Shown in pieces: positions 10,701-24,500 of a DNA stretch of 64,000 bases (position 1 is the first letter of the stretch; every line of letters begins with the position of its first letter). A program made the translations under genes and the position numbers. Location of the stretch: contig QANT01006504.1 in NCBI GenBank assembly GCA_003254885.1, positions 30,275-94,274 on the forward strand, in the 5' to 3' direction. The notes beneath the pieces are model-generated. The model had not been told where the DNA came from and searched no databases. It was given only the letters and a program-made list of their open reading frames with translations. Source of the stretch: Purshia tridentata (Eukaryota > Streptophyta > Magnoliopsida > Rosales > Rosaceae).

Positions 10701-13700
10701 GGTTGGCAAGAAAGACATAGGGATGCACTTTCTCATGCTTGGATTAGCGTTCCAACCACAAAGAAGCACATTTTGTGTTAGGATAGAACAAAAATGTCTT
10801 TTCGGTGCACACTCAGCCTAACTTGGTCCAACCAAAACGTGCTCGGTTGGCAAGAAAGAGACGAGGAAGCACTCTCTAATGTCTCGATTATCTTGCTCAC
10901 CCTGAGGAACCACTTTAGGTTTTAAGAATGAACGAAAAGGTCATTTTGGTGCACACTCAACACAATTTGGTTAAAGTTGCACCAAAATGTTATCTGTTGG
11001 TGAGAAAGACATGGGGAAGCAATTTCTCATGCTAAGCACATTTCGTGCTTAGAAGTAACGAAAACATGATTTCGGTGCATACTCAATCTAATTTCGTTTC
11101 AATTGCACCAAAACATGCCCGGTTGGCAATAAAGACAAGAGGAAGCACTTTCTCTTGTTTGGATTAGCGTTCTAGCACAAATGAACCACTCTAGGTTTTA
11201 AGAATGCATGTAATGTCATTTCGGTGCACACTGTGTACAATTTGGTTAAAGTTGCACCAAAACATTCCCAATTGGCAAGAAATACATGGGGATGCACTTT
11301 TTCATGTCTCAATTAGCGTTCAAGCCCTAATGATCCACTTTAGGTGCTAAGAATGAACGACTATGTCATTTCAGTCCACACTTGGCCCAAGTTGCACCAA
11401 AACGTGCTCGGTTGATAAGAATCGCATGGGGAACCACTTTCTCATGTCTGGATTAGCGTTCTAGCGCAAATGAACTACTGTAGGTGTTAAGAACGCACGA
11501 ATACATCATTTCAATGCACATTGAGTTAAATTCGGCTAACATTGCAACAAAACTTGCTCGATTGGCAAGAAAGACATAGGGATGGACTTTCTCATGCTTG
11601 GATTAGCGTTCTTCCCTCAAAGAGGCACATTTCATGTTAGATAGAACAAAAATGTCTTTTCGGTACATGCTCAGCTGAACTTGGTCCAAATTGCACCAAA
11701 ACATGCCCGATTGGCAAGAAGGAGAAGAGGAAGCACTCTCTAATGTATCTCTAATGTCTCGATTAGCGTGCTTGCCCTAAGGAACCGCTTTAGGTTTCAA
11801 GAATGAACGAAAATGTCATTTCGGTGCACAATCAACACAATTTGGTTAAAGTTACACCAAAACGTTATCGGTTGGCGAGAAAGACATGGGGAAACAGTTT
11901 CTCATGCTAAGCACATTTCGTGCTTAGAAGTAATGAAAACATCATTTTGGTGCATACTCAGTCCAATTTCTTGCAATTTCAACAAAACATGCCATTTTGG
12001 CAAGAAAGATATGGGGAAGCACTTTTTAATGCTTGGATTAGCGTTCTACCCCTCAAGAAGCACATTTTTCTGTTAAGAACGTACGAAAACATCATTTCAG
12101 TGCATACTCAATCTAATTTCGTTTCAATTGCACCAAAACGTGCCCGGTTGGCCACTAAGACATGAGGAAGCACTTTCTCCTATTTGGATTAGTGTCCTAG
12201 CGCAAATGAACCACTTTAGGTATTAGGAATACATGGAACGTCATTTCGGTGCACACTGGTTAAAGTTGCACCAAAACATTCTCGGTTGGCAAGAAGCACG
12301 TTCTCATGCTTGGATTAACGTTCTAGCCCTCAAGAAGCACATTCTGTGTTAAGAAAGAACTTAAACTTCATTACGGTGCATACTTAGTCTACTTTCGTCA
12401 GAATTCCATCAAAACGTGCCTAGTTGGAAAGAAAGGCATGAGGAAGCACTTTCTCATGTCTCGATCAGGGCGCCAACCCTAAAGAACCATTTTAGGTGTT
12501 AAGAATGCACGAAAACATCATTTCGGTGCATACTCAGTCCAGATTCATCCAAATTGCACCAAAACTTTCTTAGTTGGCAAGAAATACATGAGCAAGTACT
12601 TTCTCATGTCTCGATTTGAAGCTAGCCCTAAAGAACCACTTTAGGTGTTAAGAATGCACGAAAACATAATTTCGGTGCATACTCGGTCCAAATTCGTCCA
12701 AATTGAACCAAAACTTTCTTGGTTGGCAAGAAAGACACGAGGAAGCACTTTCTCATGTCTCGATATTAGAGTGCTAACCCTAAAGAATCACATTGGGTCT
12801 AAAGAATGCACGAAAACGTCATTTCGGTGCACACTGAGTCCAATTTGATTAAAGTTGCACCAAAACATTCCCAGTTGGCAAGAAAGACATAGGAATGCAC
12901 TTTTTCATGTCTCAATTAGCGTTCAAGCCTTAAAGATCCACTTTAGGTGCTAAGAATGCATGACTACGTCATTTCGGTGCCCACTTGGTGCAAGGTGCAC
13001 CAAAACGTCCTCGGTTGACAAGAACCACATGAGGAACTAGTTTCTCATGTCTGGATTAGTGCTTTAGCGCAAATGAACTAATTTAGGTGTTAAGAATGCA
13101 CGAATACGTCATTTCAGTGCATATCAAGTCAAATTTGGAAAACGTTGCAACAAAACCTGCTCGGTTGGCAAGAAAGATATAGGGATGCACTTTCTCATGC
13201 TTGGACTAGCGTTCCAGCCCCAAAGAAGAACATTTTGTGTTAGGATAGAACAAAAATGTTTTTTCGGTGCATACCCAGCTTAACTTGGTCGAAATTGCAC
13301 CAGAAACGTACCCGATTGGCAAGAAAGAGATGAGGAAGCACTTTCTAATGTCTCGATTACCGTGCTCGCCGTAAGGAACCGCTTTAGGTTTCAAGAAGGA
13401 ATGAAAACGTAATTTCGTTAAACAGTCAGTACAATTTGGTTAAAGTTGCACCAAAACATTATGGGTTGGGGAGAAAGACATTGGGAAGCAATTTCTCAGG
13501 CTTGGATTAGCATTCTAGCCCTAAAGAAGCACATTTCGTGCTTAGAAGTAACGAAAACAACATTTTGGTGCATACTCAATCCAATTTCTTGCAATTTTCA
13601 CCAAAACATGCCCAGTTGGTGAGAAAGATATAGGGAAGCACTTTCTGATGCTTGGATTAGCGTTCTACCCCTCAAAAAGCACATTTTTCTGTTAAGAACG

Positions 13701-16441
13701 TACGAAAACATCATTGTGGTTTGTACTCGATCTAATTTCATTTCAATTGCACCAAAACGTGCCCGGTTGGCTGTAAAGACTTGAGGAAGCACTTTCTCTT
13801 GTTTGGATTAGCATTCTGGCCAAAATGAACCACTTTAGATGTTACGAATACATGGAACATCATTTCAGAGCACATTGTGTACAATTTGGCTAAAGTTACA
13901 CCAAAATGTGCTTGGTTGGCAAAAAGCACGTTCTCAAGCGTGGATTAACGTTCTAGCCCTCAAGAAGCACATTCCGTGTTAAGAAAGAACTAAAACATCA
14001 TTTCGATGCATATTCAGTCTACTTTCGTAAGAATTGCATCAAAATGTGCTCGGTTGGCGAGAAAGGCATGAGGAAGCACTTTCTCATGTCTCGATTAGCG
14101 TGCCAGCCCAAAGAACCACTTTAGGTGTTAAGAATGCACGAAAGCATCATTTCGGTGCATACTCAGTCCAAATTCATCCAAATTGCACCAAAACTTTCTT
14201 GGTTGGCAAGAAAGACATGAGGAAGCACTTTCTCATGTCTCGATATTAGCGTTCTAACCCTAAAGAACCGCTTTGTGTCTTAAAAATGCAGGAAAATGTC
14301 AATTCGGTGCACATTGAGTCCAATTTGATTAAAGTTACACCAAAACGTTCCTGGTTGGCAAAAAAGAAATGGGGATGCACTTTCTCATGTCTCGAATAGC
14401 GTTCAAGCCTCAAAGATCCACTTTAGGTGCTAAGAATGCACGAATACGTCATTCGGTGCACACTTGGTCCAAGTTGCACCAAAATGAGCTCGGTTCACAA
14501 GAACCACATGGGGAACCACTTTCTCATGTTTGGATTAGCGTTCTAGCGCAAATGAACTAATTTAGGTGTTAAGAATGCACGCATATATCATTTCAGTGCA
14601 GATTGAGTCAAATTCGGCTAACATCGCCACAAAACGAGCTTGGTTGGCAAGAAATACATAGGAATGCACTTTATCTTGCTTGGATAAGCGTTCCAGCCTC
14701 AAAGAAGCACATTTCGTGTTAGGATAGAACAAAATTTTGTTTTCGGTGCATATTCAGTCTAACTTAGCCCAAATTGCACCAAAACGTTCCTGGTTGGCAA
14801 GAAAGAGATAAGGAAGCACTTTCTAATGTCTCGATTATCGTGCTCGCCCTAAAACGTTATTAATGAATGAAAACGTCATTTTGGTGCACACTCGGTACAA
14901 TTTGGTTAAAGTTGCACAAAAACGTTATCGGTTGGCAAGAAAGACATGGGGAAGCAGTTTCTCATGCTTGGATTAGCATTCTATTCTAAAGACGCACATT
15001 TCATGTTTAGAAGTAACGAAACATCATTTCAGTGCATACACAGTCCAATTTTGTGCAATTTCCACCAAAACGTGTCGGGTTGGCAAGAAAGATTTGGGGA
15101 AGCACTTTCTAATGCTTGGATTAGAGTTCTACCCCTCAATCTAATTTCGTTCAATTGCACCAATACATGCTCAGTTCGCAATAAAGACATGAGGAAACAC
15201 GTTTTCTTGTTTGGATTAGTGTTCTAGCCCAAATGAACCACTTTAGGTGTTAAGAATGCACGAAAACACCAATTCGGTGCATACTCAGTCCAAATTCGTC
15301 GAAATTGGACCAAAATTTTCTTGGTTGGCAAGAAAGAAATGAGGAAGCACTTTCTCATGTCTCAATATTAGTGTGCTAACCCTAAAGAACCACTCTGGGT
15401 CTTAAGAATGTACGAAAACGTCATTTCGGTGCACACTGAGTCCAATTTGATTAAAGTTACACCAAAACGTTCCCGGTTGGTAAGAAGGACATGGGATGCA
15501 CTTTCTCATGTCTCGATTAGCGTTCAAGCCCTAAAGATCCACTTTAGGAGCTAAGAAAGCATGAATACGTCATTTCAGTGCACACTTGGTCCAATTTGGT
15601 CAAAGTTGCTCCAAAATATGCTCGGTTGACAAGAACCACATGGGGAACCACTTTCTCACATCTGCATTAGCGTTCTAGCGTAAATAAACTGCTTTAGGTG
15701 TTAAGAATGGACGAATACATCATTTCAGTGCACATTGAGTCAAATTCGGCTAACATTGCAACAAAACATGCTCGGTTGACATAGGGATACACTTTCTCAT
15801 TATTGGATTAGCGTTCCAGCCTCAAAGAAGCACATTTTGTGTAGGATAGAACAAAAATGTTTTTTCGGTGCATACTTAGCCTAACTTGGTCCAAATTACT
15901 CCAAAACATGCCCGGTTGGGCATAAAGAGACGACGAAGCACTCTCTAATGTCCTGATTAACGTGCTCGCCCTAAGGAACTGCTTTAGGTTTCAAGAATGA
16001 ACGAAAACGTCATTTCTCTACACACTCAGTACAATTTGTTTATAGTTGCACCAAAACGTTATCGATTGGCGAGAAAGTCATGGGGAAGCAGTTTCTCATG
16101 CTTGGATTAGCATTCTAGCTGTAAAGAAGCACATTTCGTGTTTAGAAGTAACGCAAACATCATTTTGGTGCATATTGAGTCCAATTTCATGCAATTTCCA
16201 CCAAAACGTGCCCGGTTTGCAAGAAATATATGGGGAATTACTTTCTAATGCTTGGATTAGCATTCTACCCCTAAAGAAGCACATTTTTCTGTTATGAACG
16301 CATGAAAAAATCATTTCGATGCATACTGAATCTAATTTCGTTTCAATTGCACCAAAACGTGCCCAGTTGGCAATAAAGACATGAGGAAGCACTTTCTCTT
16401 GTTTGGATTAGCGTTCTAGCCCAAATGAACCATTTTAGGTG
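7795..16441 (+). repeat. Satellite array, ~149-bp monomer, 10-mer higher-order repeat (main block)
   Basis: About 58 head-to-tail monomers of roughly 146-152 bp fill this block. Each carries a version of CGGTTGGCAAGAAAGACATG, then GAAGCACTTTCTCATG, GGATTAGCGTTCTAGCCC, and ACGTCATTTCGGTGCA. Ten distinguishable monomer types recur in fixed order (A-J). Type A is marked by GTTATCGGTTGGC and occurs at 8165, 9504, 10989, 11864, 13458 (diverged), 14924 and 16058. Spacings are 1339, 1485, 875, 1594, 1466 and 1134 bp, which suggest HOR units of 9, 10, 6, 11, 10 and about 8 monomers. Short open frames inside are chance products of the repeat. The array is not a protein, CRISPR or rRNA repeat. A centromeric role is possible but not shown. 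Confidence 0.95.
16432..16441 (+). repeat. LINE target-site duplication, left copy
   Basis: ATTTTAGGTG here matches ACTTTAGGTG at 24732-24741 at nine of ten positions. Both are pieces of the same satellite type-C monomer, so the LINE split that monomer on integration. Confidence 0.8.
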
Positions 16442-16759
16442 GACATATCGTTAAAGAAAAGTGGGGTTAAAGAGAGATGTCTCCCTTCTCTCTAGTTTTC
16501 TGCCCTCATTCTCATTACCCAAGTCCAACCACCACCACCTGCAACTAAACCATGATACGACCTCCTAGCCACCTCTCTTTCCTCTTGAAATGTCCCCCTT
16601 CCTGTTTTCTCTCATTCCCCCCAACCCCCTGCCCAAAATACCTCAGAATGTACCTACCCATCCATAACAAACCTATCATCCGCTTTTAACTTTTAGGGTA
16701 CTTCCTCTCCCCCTTTAGTTTTTTCTCCTTCTTTGGTTAAGGAGCATGCTGCCATTGGT
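16442..16759 (+). promoter_or_regulatory. LINE 5' UTR / internal promoter region
   Basis: Pyrimidine-rich, C-rich sequence of about 320 bp lies before the first ATG (16760) of ORF1. Plant L1 elements carry an internal promoter in this position, so the role here is inferred from position only. No TATA-like element is evident. Confidence 0.4.
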
Positions 16760-18585
16760 ATGTCTAGCCTTCAACCAAGTCAGTTTTTCTTGGGGATGGC
16801 TTAGGATGGTGAAAGTGCACCTACAACCGGGGACCACCCTTGGGTACTAGTCTATTGGCGCCTCTTTTATTTTTTAGGGGCAGACTGTGTGGTGGTGCTC
16901 CAGCTAGGTTGCTATTAACTTCAAAGGGCTATCTTTAGCTTATTCCACCTCTGGTTCGAAGCTCCAGCCATGGTGGTGATGCTATGGGTGTTGGGACATC
17001 CTATTATCCAAGGGTTAATAATCTATTGGATAATAGAGGTTTGGACAAGTCCTTGATGGTCACAAGCATTTAGCCCCCATGTCAACATCACTTGTGTGCA
17101 TTGGAGGGCGACATGGTCAGGTTTGTTGATAGGGGTCCTTTGTTTTTTGGTACTCCCAACACCCATCACATGGGTTTGGAGGACAAAACGATGAGTGCAA
17201 AAGGTACAGCTGCTGGCACTTCTCCCATAGGCGTGCTGCTACTTTCCTCAAATGGTAAGCTTTTGGCTACCAGCTCTGATTTGGATAAGGCTTCTTCCCC
17301 TTCCCAGATTGTGTCACATGACACGGTTGACTTTAAAAATTCAAATGAGGAGAATGCCACTTGTCCAACGGATCAAACTATGCCTCATAAGATAATGAAT
17401 TATAGCTAGGCTATCATTGGTGAGTGGGGAACTCCTCACGCGCCCATGCAACTTCAATTCCACCAACCTAGTGCTAATGGAGGTAGAAGGGTGGTGTCTC
17501 CACCCCCTGATGTGGCAGCTGAGGGTTGCAAAAATTAGGAAGATTCTTTGGTGGGCTATATGTTTGGGAAAAAGCTTCATTTTCATGTGGTTAAGAATTT
17601 TTCTCATAGGGTATGGGGCAATAAGGGGCTGGAGGAGGTTCTTGCAAATGATAATGGCTTCTTCTTCTTCAAGTTCTCCAAAGCTGATCCGTACTCTACC
17701 ATTTTGGAGGCGGGTCCATCGCTATTTGCTGGGCAACCTTTATTCCTCAAGAGGTGACAACCAGGCCAAATTTTAACTAAGGATTCACATACTTTGGGCC
17801 AAATTCTACAATGTCCCCCATGAGTTCTTAACGGAGAGGGGGTTGAGCTATATCGCTATTGCTGTAGACAAGCCTCTTTATGCCAATAACCTCACCGAAA
17901 CTTGCAAAAGAATTTCCTATGCTAGGGTGTGTGTGGAGATTGATGCTAGTTTGGAGTTAATTGATTCGTTTGATTTAATTGTGAAGGAAGACACTTCCTT
18001 TGAGATTAAGGTGGACTACCAATGGAAACCTAAGATATGTAGTCTTTGCAATTCTTTTGGTCATTTTACGGACAGCTGCACTATGGGCCAGAAACCATTG
18101 GTTTGGGTTAAGAAGAAGGCTAGTGATGCCTCTCCACCTATCATTGATACCTTAGGTGCTTTTTCTAGGGAGAGTACTGTTCCTGTTGGTAATAATAAGG
18201 AGAAAGTGGATAAAGGGACTAAGGGTTGGACCACAATTACCAACCCTATTGAAGTGATTGCTGCTGTTCGAAATTTCAGGGGTGAGAGTAGAGATCTTTT
18301 GTAGTTAATTGGGAGAGTGAGCCCTCTTCCGCAGCCCCAAAGGTTACCTCCTCTAATCCCTTCCAATTTCTTGATGGAGAGATGGAGGTGGATAGCGATT
18401 TGGAGCCAAGCACGGCCTCCCCGGATTTGTCCTTATGGCCGACCAAGTTGTTAGGGAAACACATTGATGGAGTTCCTTTTGTGGCTGCTACTTCCTCGAG
18501 CAAGAAAAAGCACAAGAAACACAAGAAGAAATCGGGTAAGAAGGGCAAGACTAGCCCCGGCGCTACTACAAACCTGCCACCATGA
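16760..18585 (+). pseudogene. LINE ORF1 (DUF4283-like domain, CCHC zinc knuckle), broken
   Basis: From 17548 to about 17755 the translation matches the DUF4283 pattern of plant L1 ORF1: VGYMFGKKLHFHVVKNF, then a GFFFFKF segment, then AGQPLFLKR. Frame 2 then carries WAKFYNVP, LSYIAIAVDKPLYA and RISYARVCVEID. A C-x2-C-x4-H-x4-C knuckle, CSLCNSFGHFTDSC, sits near 18040-18080. The C-terminus (18382-18585) is lysine-rich (KKKHKKHKKKSGKKGK). Frames change near 16800, 17760 and 18298, and stops occur at about 16803, 17407, 17537 and 17755. ORF1 proteins bind element RNA. The start at 16760 is uncertain. The stop at 18583-18585 overlaps the ORF2 start. Confidence 0.8.
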
Positions 18586-21500
18586 TCAAGTTTGCTTGTT
18601 GGAACATAAGGGGGCTTAATTCAATCTCCAAACAAGCTGAAGTTAGGAATTTTGTGCGCGATAATAAGCTCTCTCTTATTGGCATTGTTGAGACTAGGGT
18701 CCAGATGCAATAAGGTGTTTGTCTCTAACTCTACTTTTAATAATAATTGGATTGTGGAGGATAATTTTAATTCCCTTGATCGTGGTAGAATTTGGGTGGC
18801 TTGGAACCCAAGCATCTTTCATCTTGTTAAACTTGAGGAATCCGATCAGTTTATCAATTATCAGGTTCATCATATTGAGTGTAATTTTGAGTTTTATGCT
18901 ACCTTTTTTTATGGCTCTAATGATGGTGGGCATCGCAAGGAGTTGTGGAGGAGCTTAGGCAAGTCTTACGCTTATTTTGGGGGCATGTCGTGAGTCATGC
19001 TAGGGGACTTTAATGTGGCTCGTAATTCCTTTGAGATCAAGGGGGGCTCTAATAGGGTTATCAACGTTATAGTTGAGTTTCAAAATTGCATTAAGAATGT
19101 GGAAGTGGATGACCTTCACTATACCGGGGCTCTTTGTACTTGGGATGATAAAAGAGACGCTCTGGATTGTGTTTCCAAAAAGCTTGATAGGGTTATGGTT
19201 AATGAAGCATGGATTTCAAAGTTTGTTAACTCCGGGGCTAATTTTCCCCTTCCGAGCATATCCGATCATTGCCCTTGTGTAGTTAGCATGGGGATCTCTC
19301 CCCAAGCTTGGAAATGCCCTTTCAAGTTCTTTAATTTCATGGCTAGTCTGGAGGACTTCATCCCCCTTGTTGTGTGATGTTGGAACACCTCTATTGTTGT
19401 CTCTCATCAGTTCCGGGTCTCAAGGAAGCTCAAACTCATCAAGGCTAAATTGAAGAAGCTAAACAAGAACATAGTTGGCAATGTCGCTCTTAATACGACG
19501 ACTGCAAAGGAAAAGTTGGCTGAATTGTCAGAAGGGTTTGGTTATCAATCCGTGTGATCCTACTCTAAGGTTCGAGGAAAAAGCCTTGGTTAAGGAGTAT
19601 GTTAAGGCTCTTGAGGTGGAGGAGTCCTTTAATAAGCAAAAATTCTGAATCCAATAGTTAAAAGAGGGAGATAGGAGCTCGTCTTTCTTCTTCAAATCTA
19701 CTATAGGGAGAAGAAATATTAATAGAATCTCTTCTCTTCTCCGTGAGGATGGTTTTAAAGTTGAGGGGGTTGAAAACATCAAAAATGAGGTGGAGAAGTT
19801 CTATCAAGACTGATGGACTGCTCCTAACTCCCTTAGAAGTGATATCAGCTTGAGAGTGAGGGGCATAGTGTCTAATGCTATTTCAGATGACCAGGCTACC
19901 TTGCTTGGTCAAGTTGTTTCTTCGGCTAAAATCAAAGAGGCTTGCTTCTCCATGAATCCAAACAAAGCTCCTGGACTCGATGATTTCAATGGCCATTTTT
20001 TCCATGCTACTTGGCACATTACTGGGGAGGAAATTATTGAGGCTATCAAGGAATTCTTTTCCACGGGGCAGTTGCTTAGAGATTGCAATGCTACTTTGGT
20101 CTCTCTCATGCCTAAGGTGCCCAATGCCACTAAGCTTAGTGATTTTCGGCCTATTTCTTGCTGCAATACTCTTTAAAAGATTATTTCTAAGGTTATGGCC
20201 AATAGGATCAAAGTGGTGCTGGCCTCTATTATTAGCCCTTCCCAAACGGCCTTTGTGGGGGGTCGTAGAATTGGTGATAACATTATTTTGGGGCAGGAGT
20301 TGTTCCATGACTATCACAAGAATGGGAAGACTCCTAAGTGTGTGCTTAAAGTTGATATTATGAAAGCTTATGATATGGTGGATTGGAACTTTATTATCCA
20401 CAACCTTGCTGCCCTTAATTTCCCAGGTATTATGATCAAATGGATCAAGGCTTGCATCTCTACTCCGAAATTCTTTATTTGTGTTAATGGTGAATTGGCA
20501 GGGTTCTTTCCTAGCTCTCGTGGTCTTCGTCAAGGTGATCCCTTATCCCCTTATCTCTTTGTCATTGCCATGGAAGTCCTATCGCAGTTGGTGGCCTACA
20601 AGACTAGCCATAATCAAATTTTCAAATATCATTAGAAAATGTGAAAAAGTGAAGCTCACTCACTTGTGTTTTGCGGATGACCTTATATTGCTTTGTCGGG
20701 GTGATCTCCCCTCAATTCTCACTCTCAAGGAGGCTTTGAATAAGTTAAATGAGATTTTGGGTCTTAAGGCTAACCCTCAAAAGAGTAATATTTTCACTTA
20801 TGGGGTTCCATTGAATATGCAACTCATGATGGAAGAGTGCCTAAATTTTAAGATGGGCAGCCTCGCCATTAGGTACCTTGGAATACCTATCATTTCTTCG
20901 AAGCTAAGGATTAGAGATTGCATCAAGCTTGTTGATAACGTGGCTGGGCGCATTAATTCTTGGAGGAATAAATTCCTCTCCTATGCGGGAAGACTTCAAC
21001 TTATTATTTCAGTGTTATCAAGTATGCATATTTTCTAGTCAAGCCACATTATGCTTCCCAAAAAGGTCCTTCTTAAGGTTGAACAAAAGCTTCGATCCTT
21101 CCTTTGGTCTGGTAGGGAGGATAAGCTTCGGGGAGCAAAGGTGAAGTGGGTTGATATTTGTATGCTGAAAGATGAGGGGGGTCCTGGTTTTAAGTCTCTT
21201 CCCATTTGGAACAAGTCCCTTATGATGAGACACTTATGGCAGCATATTTCGGGAGTGGATAACATTTGGATTAGGTGGATACATGTCTACCACCTCAAAG
21301 GAAGTAATATTTGGGAGGTAAATCCTCCTCAAATCTGCTCTTGGAATTAGAGGAAGATTCAGCATTCTCCTCTTTCCGACCAGTTCTCGGCTGCCACTGT
21401 GTTGACCCAGCCCCGTCGACCCTCCTCCAGCCTTCTCTCCTCTCTCCCGAGCTCTCTTCCTCCTCCCTAGGTGAGAGTGTTGCTGCTACCACCAAGCCCA

Positions 21501-24500
21501 ACCCAACTCTGGCGACACCAGACGATGGGACCAGCCGAGAACCACTCCCCAGCCGCCGACCGTCCTTCCCCGAGCTCCCCCATGCTGGCCAGCCACCTTC
21601 TAGTAGGAAGTCACGTCGGAAAACACCAGGCCCGTTGCCACTTTGCTCGTCGATTCTGGTTGCTTCCGGCCTTCATTTGCCTTGATTTTAGGTGGGTTTT
21701 CTTCCTCTTTTCATGGTCTTCCTTTCCCCTATTGTTTCGTAGTGTAATTTGGAGGGTTTGCATAGAATTGAATTTTGGGGATTTGAGGCCATTTCGAATT
21801 TAGCTTGGGTTTTTGAAATTAATTTGAATTGTGAGGTGTTTTGGACAACTTTCACCATTTGGAACCTTTAATTTTGGTTTAGAGTGAGAAATTTAAAGAA
21901 ATTTTGAGAATTTGGAAGTTGGGAATTTGGGGGCTTATGCCCATTTCGTGATTTTTAGAAATCTAAGTTATTCTTGGTGGTTTGATTGCATTTGTGAGTG
22001 ATTTTCCCCCTTAGGAACCATTAATTGATGTTTAGAATAGTTAAATGAAGAAATTTGGAGAAATGGTGATTTTGAATTGGAATTGTCACTTTGATTGGTG
22101 TTGAGAATGGAGAGAAAACTTTTAGCCGCTGACCCTTGATTTTTAAAGTGAAATTTAGAGGCCAATTAAGTGGGCTTTAACCTTGGATTAATTGGAAGTG
22201 GTTTGGGTCAACAAAGCCTCACTTTAATTGATTTTGGGAACTTTTGGATGCCAAAACAATTCTTAGACGAACCCCGTTGTGGTTGGTGGTGAATAGGATT
22301 TAATCGAATATATTTGACGAGTAATAAAGTTGGTGTTGTTGGATTTCGTGACGGAAGTGAATTAAAATAGAATTGGGTATATGGGCTTTAAGAGAAATTA
22401 GAGATTTTAACCGTAAGAAGTTAAAGAGTTGGGGCTTAGTTACATACGTTTAAATTATCATTGAGTCGAGCCTAATTTCAAATTTTATCCCTCAGATTGT
22501 AGGCGACAATCCCGAAGCTCAAGATGATTCAACGGAGGATCAAAGCTAGATACGTCACTGTGAGTAGACTTTGATTTTATTAAAGTTTATTGAATTTTAA
22601 ATGTGATTCCTATTTTGACCTAGTTGTGAATTTTTTATTATTGAAATTGATTTTGGGAATTTATTTATTCTTAAATAAGTTTTAACGATCGATTTTACTT
22701 ATCAGTATATGGTAACTATCGGCTCTTTGGGGAAATGATTTGATTTCTAAGTTTCGAGTTTTGATTATTAATTTTCTCGTCTAATCTAAAAAGGTTTTGA
22801 ATTGATTTATGTGGTTTGGAGTGAAATTTTATGGGTTGGTATTGTTTTCAAGCACCTTGTTGGTATCCAGTTCAGCATATCAGTTCAGATAGGTCTTTGG
22901 GACCCATCACGACACACACGTAGGCTTTGGGCCTTGTGCCGGGATGCCTTGCCCTTGGGAGTGACCCTGCATGCACGTATGGCAGTTATTGGGCCTGCAT
23001 GTGTATGATAGACTACGACTCCGTACATGTTTTGTGGGCCCTGCGCATGTACGGCAGGTTCGCTGGATATTGGACTGGGTGAGAGTTTTCTTTTTCATAT
23101 CAGTTTACAAAGATAATTCTTGATTGATATAGATTATAGTTCTTATTTAATATTTTAGGAGCTTGACCAGTTATATTTATTCATGTATCAGAGATTTCAG
23201 AATGGATTTTCAGATGCCGTTTTACATGTACTTAATGGTGAATTTTATGAAATGTTTTAAAACTGGGGGATTTCAAGGTGATTGTGAGGTCTTAGAGAAA
23301 GATCGATTTTAAAGGATTTGAAATGGTTAAGTTGTTTTTAAACTTTTATCCTTATTTTTGGTCCACTCACTGAGATTTTCTCACGTTTGTTTTATTTTCT
23401 TATTTTGTTAAACTTTTCCCCCAGGTATAAGGGATCGTTGAGGTCAGACCACATCACGCCGAGGCAGAAGCTCTTTATTTTAAGTTTATTTCCCCAAGGT
23501 GGTTTTTATTTTTGCGGTAAACTCAATTTAGACTTGCTCTGAGAAACCTATATTGGATTTGAGTTTTGTGGTTTTGTTGAGATCTTGAATTTGGTCGGAG
23601 AACTCCTTGGTTATGATAGAGGTGCTGTTGTAATTAGAATTGCTTTCCCAGGTCGTATTAAAAAGAGTTAGTCCAATTTTAAGGGAGGTTTTGCTGAATT
23701 TTTGGTAGGACTTTCCTTGACATTGGATTCCCGCAGGATCACTCCGAGTTCCAGGGTGCAATTCGGGGTCGATCCTGTCAAATAACTTCTGTTTGGGGGG
23801 ATAGAATTATTTATGAATCTGGGCTTCTTCCGAACTCTAAGGTTAGCGTCATTATGTGTGGATACCAATGGAATTGGTTGGTGGCTAACTCCCCGGATCT
23901 GATTGAGTGTAGGCAAAGCATGCCCCCTTATAACCCCAACCTGAAATGGAGGATGTTATCTGGTGGCTTCCCTCCCCTTCAGGCCATTACACTGCTGCCT
24001 CCACTTGGGAGCATTTAAGAGAGTGCAACCCCAAGGTTCCTTGGTTTAGAATGGTTTGGTTCAGCCACAACATTCCGCGTATAAGCTTCATTCTTTAGTT
24101 GGCAATCCGAGAAAGATTGGCTATCGCTGATCGCATGGTGACTTACAATTAAGATATTGATCCTCTTTGTGTGCTTTGCAAGTCTCATATGGAATCTCAT
24201 TCCCATCTCTTCTTTGAGTGTCTGTTCAGCCTCTCCATTTGGTTTCGGCTCTTGGCTAAATGTGGCACCTCGGTTTCCCATCATGTTTGGCCTTTCATGG
24301 TTTCTAGGCTGGCTGCTATGTTGAAAGGGAAGCACACTATGACCACTATTAAGAAGCTTCGCTGGGCAGTGGCTACTTACTCTATTTGGAGGGAAAGAAA
24401 CAATCGTATTTTCAAAGGGGAAGCTATGAATTCAACTGCCCTTTTCAACCTGATTGTTAACTCCATCAAGGGTAGACTATTTGCTATCTCGTCCTCCTTG

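Noticed and set aside
11813-12165. Open frames of 60-105 codons inside the satellite (for example 11813-12076, 14946-15227, 16046-16297)
   Set aside because: They follow the monomer period, exist on both strands and change with monomer phase. They are by-products of the repeat.
7795-16441. Regular repeats that might be a CRISPR array
   Set aside because: Repeats are about 149 bp, head to tail without unique spacers, and the genome is a plant. It is a satellite.
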